A stretch of DNA of 47,791 nucleotides from Klebsiella pneumoniae (lineage in GTDB: Bacteria > Pseudomonadota > Gammaproteobacteria > Eutrophobiales > Eutrophobiaceae): contig CAMDWI010000024.1 of assembly GCA_945878555.1 (NCBI GenBank), forward strand, positions 1 through 47,791, written 5' to 3'. Below the pieces are notes generated by a model. That model was not told the origin of the DNA. It ran no database searches and saw only the letters and a list, made by a program, of their open reading frames with translations. Position numbers and translations under genes: made by a program. Shown here piece by piece: positions 8,461-18,223 of this stretch (positions are counted from its first letter, which is position 1; each line of letters starts with the position of its first letter).

Positions 8461-8482
8461 TAAACCATCAGGGAGTATAGCC

Positions 8483-9760
8483 ATGCCATTTCGCACAGCA
8501 TTAAGTGGTCTCAATGCCGCTTCGACCGACCTTCGGGTTATCGGTAATAACGTTGCCAATGCCGGCACGACCGGGTACAAGAAATCGCGCACCGAGTTTT
8601 CCGACATCTTTCCGGCCAGCAATCTGGGTTCCTCGGCAACATCCGCTGGCAGCGGCGTGAAGGTGGCATCGCTGTCGCAACAGTTTAACCAGGGCAATAT
8701 TGAGTTTACCGATAACAATCTGGATCTTGCTATCAGCGGCCAGGGTTTTTTCCGGTTGAATGATAATGGCACGACGATTTATTCACGTGCCGGCGCGTTT
8801 GGTATCGACAGACAGGGCTTTGTGGTCAACTCGGCCAACCAGCGACTAACAGCATTCCAGGCAAACGCCGCAGGCAATATCACCGGTGCGCTCGGTGACC
8901 TGCGACTCGACACTTCCGACATCGCGCCATCGGCAAGCACACTGGTAAATGTGTCTGCGAACCTTGATTCAAATCAGGCATCATTTCCGGCGTATCCGGG
9001 TGGAGTTGCATTTGATCCGCTGGACCCTTCGACCTTTAACCATTCCAGTTCCTTGACGGCCTACGACTCGCTCGGTAATCCGATCCTGGCAACGATGTAT
9101 TTTCGCAAGAATGACAATGCCAACGAGTGGGAGACCCATTTATGGATATCCAATGATACCGGTCTTGCCAGCGAGATAGTCCCGGCCGGTAATGCGGCGG
9201 GTGAACCGGCCGTGCTGAATTTTGATTCAGCCGGCAAGCTCGCCTCAGTGGTCCCATCTGTGGGTGGAACGCTGGCGGTCGATTATCAGCCTGTCAATCC
9301 CTTGACCGGATCCGCTGATATGCTGCTGGATCTCGAGTTTGACAATACCACGCAATTCGGCAGCGGTTTCAGTGTGAATTCTCTGGTACAGGATGGTTAC
9401 TCCAGCGGACAACTGAGTGGAATTGATATCGACGATTCCGGTATCGTCCAGTCGCGTTATACGAATGGACAGAGCCGGGTCTTCGCCCAGGTGGTGGTGG
9501 CAAACTTCAGTAATACACAGGGCTTGCAGCAACTGGGTGACACGAGCTGGTCAGAGACCTTCTCCTCGGGTGCGGCCCTGGTCGGAGCTCCAGGCACCGC
9601 CAGTCTCGGACGGATACAATCCGGAGCGCTGGAGGGATCCAATGTGGATCTGACTGAACAGCTGGTCAATATGATCACGGCCCAACGTAATTTCCAGGCG
9701 AACGCCCAGGTGATTACGACCGCTGATGCGATAACCCAGACCATCATCAATATCCGCTAG
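8483..9760 (+). CDS. flgE: FlgE, hook protein
   Basis: A 425-residue hook subunit with the N-terminal rod/hook signature (VIGNNVANAGTTGYKKSRTE, about 20-39) and the C-terminal signature ending NFQANAQVITTADAITQTIINIR. The intermediate domain is about the size of the Salmonella hook protein. FlgE polymerises into the universal joint outside the outer membrane. A GGGAG ribosome-binding site lies 6 bases before ATG. Confidence 0.95.
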   Translation: MPFRTALSGLNAASTDLRVIGNNVANAGTTGYKKSRTEFSDIFPASNLGSSATSAGSGVKVASLSQQFNQGNIEFTDNNLDLAISGQGFFRLNDNGTTIYSRAGAFGIDRQGFVVNSANQRLTAFQANAAGNITGALGDLRLDTSDIAPSASTLVNVSANLDSNQASFPAYPGGVAFDPLDPSTFNHSSSLTAYDSLGNPILATMYFRKNDNANEWETHLWISNDTGLASEIVPAGNAAGEPAVLNFDSAGKLASVVPSVGGTLAVDYQPVNPLTGSADMLLDLEFDNTTQFGSGFSVNSLVQDGYSSGQLSGIDIDDSGIVQSRYTNGQSRVFAQVVVANFSNTQGLQQLGDTSWSETFSSGAALVGAPGTASLGRIQSGALEGSNVDLTEQLVNMITAQRNFQANAQVITTADAITQTIINIR

Positions 9761-9789
9761 CATTAACGACTGGTACACGGACAGATAAT

Positions 9790-10530
9790 ATGGACAAACT
9801 TTTTTCGGTGGTGATGGGCGGCGCTACCCAGATTGAAATGGCGATTGCTGCCAATACACATAATCTGGCCAACGTGAATACACCCGGCTTCCGTGCCGAA
9901 CTGACCGCCTTCGAGGCCAACCCGCAGTCAGATGATGAAATGTATGGCCGCGTCAGTACCGAATCGACGACGGTGGGACTTGATGATGCTGCCGGCACTA
10001 TCTTCACGACGGGGAGGAATCTGGATATTGCGATCCAGGACAAGGGCTGGATTGCTGTCGCTGCACCGGACGGGACCGAGGCGTATACACGTCGTGGTGA
10101 TCTGCACATCAGTCCGAACGGGATATTGCATACCGGAGATGGTCACCCGGTGCTGGGCAATAACGGGCCCATCACGATACCACCGCACGAAAAGCTGGAG
10201 ATTGCGATGGATGGCACGCTGTCCATCCGTCCACTCGGTCAGGGTGCGGAGACGATGGCGACGATCGATCGTATCCGCCTGACGCAGCCTGACGAAAAAT
10301 TATTGCGCAAGCAGGGTGACGGACTGTTACACCTGCCGGAGGAAGCTATCGCCGAGCCGGATGCGAATGTCAGGATCATCAGCGGCTCACTGGAGAACAG
10401 TAATGTCAATGCGATAGAGGCACTGGTCACGATGATCTCGCTCGCACGTTCGTTCGAGACCCAGATCAGATTGATGCGTGATGCCTCCGAGAATGATTCC
10501 TCGTCGGCACAGATCATGCGTATGCGTTAA
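9790..10530 (+). CDS. flgF: FlgF, proximal rod protein
   Basis: 246 residues. The N-terminus ([20 protein letters not shown]) and the rod signature [16 protein letters not shown] identify FlgF. The central FlgE/F/G domain has [14 protein letters not shown] and YTRRGDLHI, and the C-terminus has the coiled-coil helix with [20 protein letters not shown]. It lies 29 bases after flgE and 64 before flgG. Confidence 0.94.
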   Translation: MDKLFSVVMGGATQIEMAIAANTHNLANVNTPGFRAELTAFEANPQSDDEMYGRVSTESTTVGLDDAAGTIFTTGRNLDIAIQDKGWIAVAAPDGTEAYTRRGDLHISPNGILHTGDGHPVLGNNGPITIPPHEKLEIAMDGTLSIRPLGQGAETMATIDRIRLTQPDEKLLRKQGDGLLHLPEEAIAEPDANVRIISGSLENSNVNAIEALVTMISLARSFETQIRLMRDASENDSSSAQIMRMR

Positions 10531-10594
10531 CAGACACCGTTACAGATACACGAAATCATACGGTAAACGAACCGGATTCAAGGGAGTAGCAAAT

Positions 10595-11380
10595 ATGTTC
10601 AAGGCACTATGGGTTGCAAAGACCGGACTGGATGCACAGCAGGACCGGCTGGCCGTCATCTCCAATAATCTGGCCAACGTCAATACGACCGGATTCAAAC
10701 GTGGACGTGCCGTGTTTCAGGATCTCATGTACCAGAATATACGCCAGTCCGGTGGACAATCCTCACAGGACACAATCCTGCCCTCCGGATTTTCTGTCGG
10801 CACCGGTGTACATACGGTGGCGACCGAGAAACTGTTTACCCAGGGCAATGTGATCCAGACGAATAACTCACTGGACGTCGCTATAGAAGGCAACGGATTC
10901 CTGCAGATCCTCACCCCGAGTGGCACGCTAGCCTATACGCGTGATGGTTCCCTGCAACTGGATGATCAGGGGCAGCTGGTCAATGCGATCGGCTATGTGC
11001 TGGAACCGGGTATTACCGTACCGGCGAATACCCAGAGTATTACGATCGGCGTCGATGGCACGGTGTCGGCCCTGCCAGCAGGCAGCTCCATCCCTGCACA
11101 GATCGGTAACCTGACACTGGCGAGCTTTATCAATCCGGCGGGCTTGCAGCCGATAGGCAATAACCTGTTGGCAGAAACGGTGGCCTCGGGAGCGCCGCAG
11201 GTGGGTACGCCCGGGCAGACCGGTCTTGGCACCGTGGTGCAGGGTGCGCTGGAAAGCTCAAACGTGAATGTCGTCCAGGAACTGGTCGATATGATCGAGG
11301 CACAGCGCGCCTATGAGATGAACTCCAAGGCAATCGAAACCGCTGATCAGATGCTGGCCTATGTCAATAATAACCTGTAA
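10595..11380 (+). CDS. flgG: FlgG, distal rod protein
   Basis: 261 residues, the standard FlgG length. The start was placed at the ATG encoding [16 protein letters not shown] because AGGGAG lies just before it; the reading frame stays open upstream into flgF, but that part is not FlgG-like. Signatures: [25 protein letters not shown] (about 22-46), then [14 protein letters not shown], and [27 protein letters not shown] at the C-terminus. The distal rod crosses the periplasm through the P and L rings. Confidence 0.95.
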   Translation: MFKALWVAKTGLDAQQDRLAVISNNLANVNTTGFKRGRAVFQDLMYQNIRQSGGQSSQDTILPSGFSVGTGVHTVATEKLFTQGNVIQTNNSLDVAIEGNGFLQILTPSGTLAYTRDGSLQLDDQGQLVNAIGYVLEPGITVPANTQSITIGVDGTVSALPAGSSIPAQIGNLTLASFINPAGLQPIGNNLLAETVASGAPQVGTPGQTGLGTVVQGALESSNVNVVQELVDMIEAQRAYEMNSKAIETADQMLAYVNNNL

Positions 11381-12071
11381 GACCGCAGTGACCGGTCGTA
11401 ACCCGTTACGAGTGTTGATCACGGCCGTGTTAATCATGCCGTTACTGTCAGGCTGTCCGATAGACCAGACCCGACCGGATCCGGATTATGCGGCGGTCAT
11501 GCCGGAACCCGTGCCGCAGATGGCTGAACCGAACGGCAGCATCTATCAGGATGGTCATGATGTCAGATTGTTTGAAGACATCCGCGCCCATCGTGTCGGT
11601 GACATCCTCACCATCATGCTGACCGAGAGCACCGATGCCCAAAAGTCGGCGACGACGAATGCGAGTAAGGAAAATAATGTCAGCGTGACCAATCCGACAC
11701 TGTTCGGTAAACCATTTGATCGGGGTGATAAAAATCTGGAGATAGGGGCACAGTCGACCCAGGAATTCGCCGGTGGTGGTTCCAGCGCGCAGAGTAACCG
11801 TCTTGAAGGCCAGATTGCTGTCACGGTGACCGAGGTATTCCCGAACGGAAACTTGCGTGTGCGCGGGGAAAAGATCATTGCCTTGAACCAGGGGGATGAA
11901 TCGGTCAGGGTGTCCGGCATCGTCCGCTCCCGGGATATCAGCCCGGAGAATAGTGTGTTGTCCACCCAGATCGCAGACGCCCGGATAAGTTACGGAGGCA
12001 GGGGTACCGTCAGCAATTCAAACATGCTGGGCTGGTTGTCAAAATTCTTTATGGTGCTGCTACCGCTGTAG
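11361..12071 (+). CDS. flgH: FlgH, L-ring lipoprotein
   Basis: 236 residues from the first in-frame ATG, which overlaps the flgG stop by 20 bases. A lipoprotein signal is clear: [20 protein letters not shown] with the lipid-modified cysteine at residue 32, so it is anchored in the outer membrane. Conserved L-ring segments include [19 protein letters not shown] and the GNLRVRGEK motif. A GTG at 11388 would give a more usual short n-region before the signal, so the exact start is uncertain. FlgH forms the outer-membrane bushing. Confidence 0.94.
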   Translation: MSIITCKTAVTGRNPLRVLITAVLIMPLLSGCPIDQTRPDPDYAAVMPEPVPQMAEPNGSIYQDGHDVRLFEDIRAHRVGDILTIMLTESTDAQKSATTNASKENNVSVTNPTLFGKPFDRGDKNLEIGAQSTQEFAGGGSSAQSNRLEGQIAVTVTEVFPNGNLRVRGEKIIALNQGDESVRVSGIVRSRDISPENSVLSTQIADARISYGGRGTVSNSNMLGWLSKFFMVLLPL

Positions 12072-12098
12072 CACGACCGAAACAGGACCGGAGTAAAC

Positions 12099-13214
12099 AT
12101 GTACGGGATAAGAACACTATTAATACTCGCCTTGCTGGTCGCCACACCGGCAGGCAATCATGCCTTTGCTGAACGCATCAAGGACCTTGCCTCTATTGCG
12201 GGTGTGCGCCCCAACCAGCTGGCGGGTTATGGTCTGGTGGTAGGTTTGACCGGCACCGGCGATCAGACCAGTCAGGCACCGTTCACCGTGCAGAGTTTAA
12301 AGGCGATGTTGTCACAATACGGGATTAACGTCCCGGACAACGTCAGCCCGCAGTTGAAAAATGTGGCAGCCGTCAGTATCCACGCCGAGTTGCCGGCGTT
12401 CGGCAAGCAAGGGCAGACCATCGATGTGACCGTATCCTCGATCGGGAATGCGAAAAGCCTGCGCGGCGGCACCTTGTTGATGTCACCCTTGCGCGGTATC
12501 GACGGAAATGTGTATGCGATTGCCCAGGGCAACGTCAGTGTCGGTGGTATCAGTGTGTCGGGTGATGACGGCTCCAGTGTGACGGTCAATACACCCAGCG
12601 TCGGCCGTATCCCCAATGGTGCCAGTATTGAACGTGAGGTATTGACCTCGTTCCAGAACGGCAGCGAGATAGTGCTGAACCTGCATACGCCGGACTTCAC
12701 CACCAGCCAGCGTCTGGTCAATGTGATTAACCAGACCACTGGCGGTAATACAGCGCAAGCGCTGGATGGTTCTTCCATCCAGGTCGATGTGCCACCGTTT
12801 GCGGCAGATCGGGTCGCCTTTGTCGCCATGCTGGAGAATCTGGAGGTGGAACCGGGTGAATCTGCGGCGCGTATCATCGTCAACTCGCGTACCGGTACGA
12901 TCGTGATAGGCCAACATGTGCGTGTATTCCCCGCCGCGGTGACCCACGGCACATTGACCGTTACGATCAGTGAAAAACCGCAGGTCAGCCAGCCTGCGCC
13001 GTTTTCCCGAAATGGCGAGACAGTGGTTACCCCGGAATCCTCCATCGATATCGATCAGGGTGACGGTAATATGTTTGTATTCCAACCCGGAGTTGAGCTG
13101 GGTGAAATCGTCAATTCGATTAACCAGATCGGTGCCTCTCCCGGTGATTTGATTGCAATCCTTGAGGCGCTGCGCATGGTTGGCGCCTTACGTGCCGACC
13201 TGACCATCATGTAA
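12099..13214 (+). CDS. flgI: FlgI, P-ring protein
   Basis: 371 residues, normal for FlgI. A Sec signal (LLILALLVATPAGNHAFA) is followed directly by the family hallmark ERIKDLASIAGVRPNQLAGY. Later conserved blocks include RGGTLLMSPLRG, ARIIVNSRTGTIVIG and the end DLIAILEALRMVGALRADL. It assembles in the periplasm around the rod with help from FlgA. CGGAG lies 6 bases before ATG. Confidence 0.96.
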   Translation: MYGIRTLLILALLVATPAGNHAFAERIKDLASIAGVRPNQLAGYGLVVGLTGTGDQTSQAPFTVQSLKAMLSQYGINVPDNVSPQLKNVAAVSIHAELPAFGKQGQTIDVTVSSIGNAKSLRGGTLLMSPLRGIDGNVYAIAQGNVSVGGISVSGDDGSSVTVNTPSVGRIPNGASIEREVLTSFQNGSEIVLNLHTPDFTTSQRLVNVINQTTGGNTAQALDGSSIQVDVPPFAADRVAFVAMLENLEVEPGESAARIIVNSRTGTIVIGQHVRVFPAAVTHGTLTVTISEKPQVSQPAPFSRNGETVVTPESSIDIDQGDGNMFVFQPGVELGEIVNSINQIGASPGDLIAILEALRMVGALRADLTIM

Positions 13215-13221
13215 TCCGCTG

Positions 13222-14106
13222 ATGATTAACGCGCCCGTCTATACCGATTTCCAGCAACTTGATCGGCTCCGTTACGAGTCCGCCCCGGGGCAGGAGTCGG
13301 CGGCGACGATCCGCGAGGCAGCGACCCAGTTTGAATCGCTGTTTTTGCAGATGATGCTAAAGGTGATGCGCGACAGTAGCATCGGTGACAGCCTGATGGA
13401 CAGTGAACAGGGTAAACAATACCGCGAACTGTTCGATTCACAGCTGGCCGTGACGCTCTCGTCGCAACGTTCGCTCGGCGTGGCTGATATGATCCTGAAG
13501 CAGTTACAGATTGAGCCGGAGACCGCCGTGCCGGGATCCGGACAGTTCACACCCGCCTACGGCCTGATCGACCGCGTTTCACCGTTTACAACGCATTCGA
13601 TATCACCTGAAGTAACGACCGATTTCATCAATGAGCTGCGACCCTATGCGGAAAAGGCGGCGGGTGAACTTGGCGTCAACAGTGATGCCATCGTCGCACA
13701 AGCGGTACTGGAGACCGGCTGGGGCAAGGCAACAGTGCGTCACCCGGACGGACGCAACAGCTTTAACATATTCGGTATCAAGGCCACACCGGACTGGAAC
13801 GGTGAGTCGGTCATGAAGACCACACTGGAATTCGAAGACGGTCGGTTTGTGAAACAACGTGCCGCATTCCGTGCCTATGATTCCTACGCCGATGCGTTTG
13901 CGGATTATGTGAAGTTTATAAACCAGCCACGCTATGCCGACGCCATTACCGCCGGTCCGGCGGACCCTGCCAGCTACCTGCGTGGATTGCAGGATGCGGG
14001 ATACGCGACCGACCCGGCCTATGCGGACAAGATCAACGGGATTTTAAAAGGTCAGAAGTTTGTTGATGCGATGCTGGCGAGCACCACAGTGGACAGGGTG
14101 CGCTGA
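13222..14106 (+). CDS. flgJ: FlgJ, rod cap fused to peptidoglycan hydrolase
   Basis: 294 residues with two parts. The N-terminal rod-binding domain (about 30-95) has AATQFESLFLQMMLKVMR. The C-terminal glucosaminidase-type domain (about 130-285) has AQAVLETGWGKA, with the likely catalytic glutamate in LETGWG, and NIFGIKA. This bifunctional architecture is the usual one in Gamma- and Betaproteobacteria. It opens the peptidoglycan so the rod can pass. It starts 7 bases after flgI with little ribosome-binding signal. Confidence 0.95.
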   Translation: MINAPVYTDFQQLDRLRYESAPGQESAATIREAATQFESLFLQMMLKVMRDSSIGDSLMDSEQGKQYRELFDSQLAVTLSSQRSLGVADMILKQLQIEPETAVPGSGQFTPAYGLIDRVSPFTTHSISPEVTTDFINELRPYAEKAAGELGVNSDAIVAQAVLETGWGKATVRHPDGRNSFNIFGIKATPDWNGESVMKTTLEFEDGRFVKQRAAFRAYDSYADAFADYVKFINQPRYADAITAGPADPASYLRGLQDAGYATDPAYADKINGILKGQKFVDAMLASTTVDRVR

Positions 14107-14138
14107 CATGAACCCCTGCCTGCACACGGGAGATTACA

Positions 14139-16010
14139 ATGGCTGACCTATTGGGAATTGGTATCTCATCGCTGCTTGCCAACCAGCGCGCGCTGGCAAC
14201 GACCAGCCATAATATCGCCAATGTCGAAACCGAGGGTTATTCCCGGCAACGGACCGAATTTGTCACCCGACCGGCAAATTACACCGGCACCGGTTTTATC
14301 GGCACTGGTGTGCGCACGGCATCGGTACAACGCCTGTATGACACCTTCCTCGCGACCCAGGCGAGGATGAGTACCTCCGGTGCGGCTGAATCGGGCATCT
14401 ATCTGGATCAGGCCCGTCAGATAGACAGCCTGTTGACGGATACCGATACCGGTCTCTCACCAATGATCCAGGGGTTTTTTAATTCAGTACAGGATGCCAG
14501 TAATGATCCGGTCTCGGTGGCGGCCCGCCAGGCACTGCTCGGTGATGCAGAGGCACTGACCGGGCGGTTCCGCTTACTGCAACAACAGCTGGATCAGATG
14601 GGTAACGGTATCAATACGGAGATCGTCAACGTCACTGAACAGATTAATGGTTTGGCCCGCGGCATTGCCGCACTGAATACCGACATTGCCAGCGCCACGG
14701 CCCGGGGTACACAACCGAATGACCTGATGGACCAGCGAGACGGTCTGATGGATCAACTGGCGGCGAAGGTGGCGTTGAGCACAGTGCAGCAGGACGATGG
14801 CAGCATCAATCTGTTTATCGGTAGCGGCCAGGGCCTGGTGGTCGGCGGAAGTGTGGCCGAGTTAATGACGATAAATAACCCTTATGATCCGCAAAGACTG
14901 GAGATTGCCATGCGCACCGGCGCCGGGACGATGCAAATGTCCGGTGCCATAACCGGTGGAGAGCTCGGTGGCCTGCTGGACTTTCGCACCAACATGCTCG
15001 ACAAGTCCGAAAACGCATTGGGACAGATTGCTCAGGCATTGGCCTTTGGATTCAATACGCAACACGCACGCGGTATGGACCTTAACGGTGCGCTGGGCCA
15101 GGATTTCTTTGCCATCGCCGCGCCCGCCGTGCTTGCGGATGCAGACAATAGTGGTACAGGTGTGGTATCGGCCACGGTCGATAATGTGAACGCATTGACG
15201 CTGTCGGATTACCGGGTCAGTTATCAAGGCGCCGGTAACTGGAGTGTGACCCGACTTGCCGACAACACCAGCGTCAGTGGTGGCGGCCCACTGCTAATGG
15301 ATGGCATGACCATCAACGTCGGTGGTGCGCCGGCCAATGGAGATAACTTCGTCCTGCAACCGACACGCTCGGTGGCAGGCAGTATCAGTATCAGCCTGAC
15401 CGGGCCGGAACAAGTTGCACTTGCCGCACCGATCAGGACACAGTCGGCCTCGGCCAACACCGGCAGTGCGACCATTTCAGCCGGGGCGGTCATAGACGTA
15501 TCCGATGCGGACCTGCTTGATCCTGTCAGTATCGATTTTCTCAGTCCGCTGACCTATTCGATCGATGGCGGGCCCGCGCTCGCCTATACCAGTGGATCGG
15601 CCATTGATTATAACGGCTGGCGCGTCAATATCAGCGGCACCCCGGCGACCGGCGACAGTTTCACGGTTTCCGCCAATAACGGTGGTGTCGGCGATAACCG
15701 CAATGCACGCTTGCTGGCAGACCTGCAATCGGCACGGATCCTCAACGGTAGTAAGTCCACGATGACAGATGCCTACGGCCAATTACTGACGCGTACCGGT
15801 TCAATGACCGCATCGGTCTCCATGAAACATGACGCACTGAATGCACTGAACCAGCATGCCATCGCCAGCCGTGATGCCGTCTCCGGGGTCAATCTGGAGG
15901 AAGAGGCGGCCAGTCTGCTCAAGTTCCAGCAGGCATTCCAGGCCTCGGCGCAGGTGATCAATATTGCCAACCAGTTGTTTGATACCGTCATGCAGGCGGT
16001 TCGCAGGTAG
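14139..16010 (+). CDS. flgK: FlgK, hook-filament junction protein 1
   Basis: 623 residues, within the usual range. The N-terminus (LLGIGISSLLANQRAL, then TTSHNIANVETEGYSRQRTE at 21-40) and the C-terminus (VNLEEEAASLLKFQQAFQAS) are diagnostic. The middle third is a variable, repetitive region rich in Gly, Ala, Ser and Asp that would be surface exposed. FlgK is exported with FlgN help. GGGAG lies before ATG, and flgL follows three bases after the stop. Confidence 0.95.
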   Translation: MADLLGIGISSLLANQRALATTSHNIANVETEGYSRQRTEFVTRPANYTGTGFIGTGVRTASVQRLYDTFLATQARMSTSGAAESGIYLDQARQIDSLLTDTDTGLSPMIQGFFNSVQDASNDPVSVAARQALLGDAEALTGRFRLLQQQLDQMGNGINTEIVNVTEQINGLARGIAALNTDIASATARGTQPNDLMDQRDGLMDQLAAKVALSTVQQDDGSINLFIGSGQGLVVGGSVAELMTINNPYDPQRLEIAMRTGAGTMQMSGAITGGELGGLLDFRTNMLDKSENALGQIAQALAFGFNTQHARGMDLNGALGQDFFAIAAPAVLADADNSGTGVVSATVDNVNALTLSDYRVSYQGAGNWSVTRLADNTSVSGGGPLLMDGMTINVGGAPANGDNFVLQPTRSVAGSISISLTGPEQVALAAPIRTQSASANTGSATISAGAVIDVSDADLLDPVSIDFLSPLTYSIDGGPALAYTSGSAIDYNGWRVNISGTPATGDSFTVSANNGGVGDNRNARLLADLQSARILNGSKSTMTDAYGQLLTRTGSMTASVSMKHDALNALNQHAIASRDAVSGVNLEEEAASLLKFQQAFQASAQVINIANQLFDTVMQAVRR

Positions 16011-16013
16011 ACC

Positions 16014-17219
16014 ATGCGTATATCCACCCGACAATTACAGCAGTCCGGTATTGATGCGATCCTGGATCAGCAAGTCCAGGTCAACCGGACCCAGATGCAG
16101 ATATCTACCGGCAAGAAGATCCTGTCTGCCGCCGATGATCCCGTGGCATCCGGACGCATCACCGGACTGGAACAATCGATCAGTATGCTGGAACAGTACC
16201 GTGAAAACGGCGTCCAGGCCGAAAACCGCCTGCGCTACAGTGAAAGCCGGATAGCCCAGGCCACCGAAGTGCTCAATCGTGTCCGTGAACTTGCCCTGCA
16301 GGGCCGTAACGACACCCAGACTGCCGAGACCCGGCGCAGTATTGCCACCGAGCTTGCGCACTTGCAGTCCGAGTTGCTTGATGTTGCCAACAGTCGTGAT
16401 GCCAATGGCGAATACCTGTTCGCTGGTTACATGACCCGGACCCAGCCCTTTGCCGCCGATGCCGCAGGCGGTGTCGTCTATCAGGGCGATGCGGGAAGTC
16501 GTGCGGTCAGTGTCGGTGATGATCGTCAGGTGGTCATATCCGAATCAGGCGAGGAGATATTCATGCGTATAGACAATGGGAACGGCACCTTCGTTAGTCG
16601 ACCCGCGATAACCAATGCCGGTACCGGTATGATCAGCACCGGTACGCTGACGAATTCAAGCGCCTATGTACCCGCGCAATATCGCATCCAGTTCACCAGC
16701 GCGAACACCTACGATGTCATCAACGACACGGACGCCACCACCGTTGCCAGCGGTCAGATCTATACTGACGGCGCGGCGATAGTCGTGGCCGGCATGAGTG
16801 TCAGTATTGCCGGTACACCGGCCAGCAGTGACAGTTTTATACTGGAGCCGAGTACCCATCAGGATGTGTTCGCCACGGTGCAAGGGCTGATCGATTCATT
16901 CTCATCCAGCGGTACAACCACCGCTGAAAAAACGGTATTTCAAAATGGTGTGAACCGGTTACTGGAAGAGCTGGACCAGTCGCAGCAACATATGACCCAA
17001 TCGCAAATCAGGATCGGCACACGCTTGCAGACAGTCTCCATGCAGGACGACCTGAACCAGACCCGCATCCTCCAGACCCAGGAGGCCTTGTCTGCCATAC
17101 AGGACCTGGATTACGCCTCGGCTGTTAGCGAGCTGAATACCCGAATGAGTGTACTCGAAGCGGCGCAACAGGCGTATGTGCGTGTACAGGATCTGACGTT
17201 GTTTAACTATATTCGTTAA
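16014..17219 (+). CDS. flgL: FlgL, hook-filament junction protein 3
   Basis: 401 residues. The flagellin-like N-terminus (MRISTRQLQQSGIDAILDQQ and STGKKILSAADDPVASGRI) and C-terminus (SAVSELNTRMSVLEAAQQAY, ending LTLFNYIR) identify FlgL. The central region (about 190-290) is variable. Last gene of the flgB operon. Its TAA stop overlaps the first copy of the 7-base tandem repeat that begins at 17218. Confidence 0.94.
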   Translation: MRISTRQLQQSGIDAILDQQVQVNRTQMQISTGKKILSAADDPVASGRITGLEQSISMLEQYRENGVQAENRLRYSESRIAQATEVLNRVRELALQGRNDTQTAETRRSIATELAHLQSELLDVANSRDANGEYLFAGYMTRTQPFAADAAGGVVYQGDAGSRAVSVGDDRQVVISESGEEIFMRIDNGNGTFVSRPAITNAGTGMISTGTLTNSSAYVPAQYRIQFTSANTYDVINDTDATTVASGQIYTDGAAIVVAGMSVSIAGTPASSDSFILEPSTHQDVFATVQGLIDSFSSSGTTTAEKTVFQNGVNRLLEELDQSQQHMTQSQIRIGTRLQTVSMQDDLNQTRILQTQEALSAIQDLDYASAVSELNTRMSVLEAAQQAYVRVQDLTLFNYIR

Positions 17220-17248
17220 AATCTAAAATCTAAAATCTAAAATCTAAA
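17218..17248. repeat. Tandem array of AAATCTA (four copies plus three bases)
   Basis: Four perfect head-to-tail 7-base units at 17218-17245, followed by AAA. The array overlaps the last two bases of the flgL stop. Such short A/T-rich arrays often arise by slippage; no function is visible. Confidence 0.9.
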
Positions 17249-17321
17249 CGACAGCGACGCCCGAGTATAGGAAAATACAACTTCCCCATGGTTCAAATTG
17301 GTGTACAGATAAGTTATCGTC

Positions 17322-17341
17322 ATTCCCGCGAAAGCGGGAAT
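17322..17341. repeat. dRS3/REP-like hairpin
   Basis: ATTCCCGC-GAAA-GCGGGAAT is a perfect 8-base stem with a GAAA loop, within a context (CGTC before, CCAGTG after) widespread in proteobacterial intergenic repeats and similar to the Neisseria dRS3 element. No T-run follows, so a classical terminator is unlikely, though it may end or stabilise the flgL transcript. Confidence 0.7.
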
Positions 17342-17401
17342 CCAGTGAAACAACCGATGGAAGCGGAGGGAATTGGGGTCAGAGCAAGTATGGAAACAAA
17401 T

Positions 17402-17454
17402 GCCGCCCAGACAGGACTTGAACCTGTAACCCTCGGGTTCGAAGCCCGAGTGTC
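17402..17454 (-). pseudogene. Partial tRNA: 3' half only (anticodon arm and T arm)
   Basis: Read on the minus strand, a 6-bp stem with loop CTTCGAA (anticodon TCG, arginine by position) is followed by a 4-base variable region, a perfect T arm (ACAGG, TTCAAGT, CCTGT) and an acceptor-like CTGGGCGG. There is no matching 5' acceptor strand or D arm, and the expected CCA is CAT. This is the piece of a tRNA gene commonly duplicated at an integrated element's att site, or a random remnant. It lies beside the toxin-antitoxin-like pair at 17552-18216. Confidence 0.5.
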
Positions 17455-17551
17455 GATATTATTAATTGACTCAATACACGTTAACAATATTGAGTGTGTT
17501 TATCAGTATTAAAGTGGGGGAATAAATCTGTCCCCTTTGTTTTTGTTTCTG

Positions 17552-18025
17552 CTACGCCGCGTCTTTCCTTTTAACAACAAAGTCAACTTCGCAATCCAGA
17601 ATATGAAGCAGGGCGATCAGCTGGTTCATGGACTTATTGGTATTTGCCGGATCCAGCAGACGGTATAGCTGCGGCAATGACGTCTTTAACCTTCCGGCGA
17701 TCTGGCGTCTGCTTAATTCGCTGGTCTCAATTCCGCGTTGCGCTTCCAGAGTGAGCTTGTAGGTGAGCAGTTCCGAGAGATACTTCGGGTCCTCGTTATA
17801 TTCAAGGACCTGTTCAATATGGATAGAACCTTCCCTGCCTGATTCGAGAATATAGGTAAATGCCTCGTTGCCGAGCTCCCGGTCTACAAAGAGTTTTTCG
17901 ATACGATCATCGGCGCCTGGGCGTGGATCCGTCGCGGAATAGGGAAAAGGATAAACAACACCTGAAGCGGTCACCACTGTAAACTCATTCCGCCGGTTGT
18001 TTAACGTAACTTTTCGAATCTTCAT
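17552..18025 (-). CDS. Helix-turn-helix protein, putative antitoxin partner of the DUF4160-like gene
   Basis: 157 residues. The N-terminal half (about 1-85) is of no family I recognise. The C-terminal part (about 95-155) looks like a Cro/C1-type helix-turn-helix, with SRRQIAGRLKTSLPQLYRLL then NKSMNQLIALLHILD. It overlaps the upstream 64-codon gene by four bases (ATGA), so translation is coupled. The pair sits in reverse orientation between flgL and fliC and is not flagellar. A DNA-binding second gene after a very small first gene, behind a palindrome, fits a self-regulated toxin-antitoxin unit, but toxicity is not shown by the sequence. Confidence 0.6.
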   Translation of the reverse strand: MKIRKVTLNNRRNEFTVVTASGVVYPFPYSATDPRPGADDRIEKLFVDRELGNEAFTYILESGREGSIHIEQVLEYNEDPKYLSELLTYKLTLEAQRGIETSELSRRQIAGRLKTSLPQLYRLLDPANTNKSMNQLIALLHILDCEVDFVVKRKDAA

Positions 18026-18216
18026 AATTTACCTGCGTCATCCAGTTCCTGTATAAGCATAAGCAACCTGCGGCCTGCCTTTCCTTCCATCGGTTGCCAG
18101 TTTTCCAGATCCCACTTCACAACCAGCCTTGATTTAAAATATACATGGACATGCCTGGGGGTATGGTCACCCTTCCATGTCAAAAAGATGTAGTTCCCTC
18201 TACGTATCTTGCCCAT
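18022..18216 (-). CDS. Small DUF4160-like protein, putative toxin or partner
   Basis: 64 residues. The segment WKGDHTPRHVHVYFKSRLV (histidines in HTPRHVHV, then an aromatic strand) is the recognisable DUF4160 pattern, a family often found in two-gene modules with small regulatory partners. No catalytic mechanism is established that I can name. It starts 7 bases after a perfect palindrome (18224-18243) and ends overlapping the helix-turn-helix gene. Somewhat short for the family, but no frame disruption is seen. Confidence 0.6.
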   Translation of the reverse strand: MGKIRRGNYIFLTWKGDHTPRHVHVYFKSRLVVKWDLENWQPMEGKAGRRLLMLIQELDDAGKL

Positions 18217-18223
18217 AGATATA

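Larger units (their letters stand above)
17220..17551. other. Gene-free interval between flgL and the two-gene module
   Basis: Besides the tandem repeat, hairpin and tRNA fragment, it contains GGGGTCAGAGCAAGTA (17375-17390) and GGGGAATAAATCTGTCCCC (17517-17535). From memory, both resemble short repeat tails near REP-associated (Y1-type) transposase elements. No transposase gene is present. The composition is lower in GC than the flanking flagellar genes. Confidence 0.5.

Noticed and set aside
10478..10594. Possible longer FlgG N-terminus
   Set aside because: The 39 extra residues overlap flgF and are unlike FlgG; AGGGAG precedes ATG 10595.
12272..13045. Long antisense open frame within flgI (257 codons)
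   Set aside because: Shadow of a strongly conserved gene on the other strand; no recognisable domain.
17218..17248. CRISPR-like repeats
   Set aside because: Units are 7 bases, directly adjacent with no spacers.
17402..17454. Complete tRNA gene
   Set aside because: No D arm, no 5' acceptor strand and no CCA end; only the 3' half is present.
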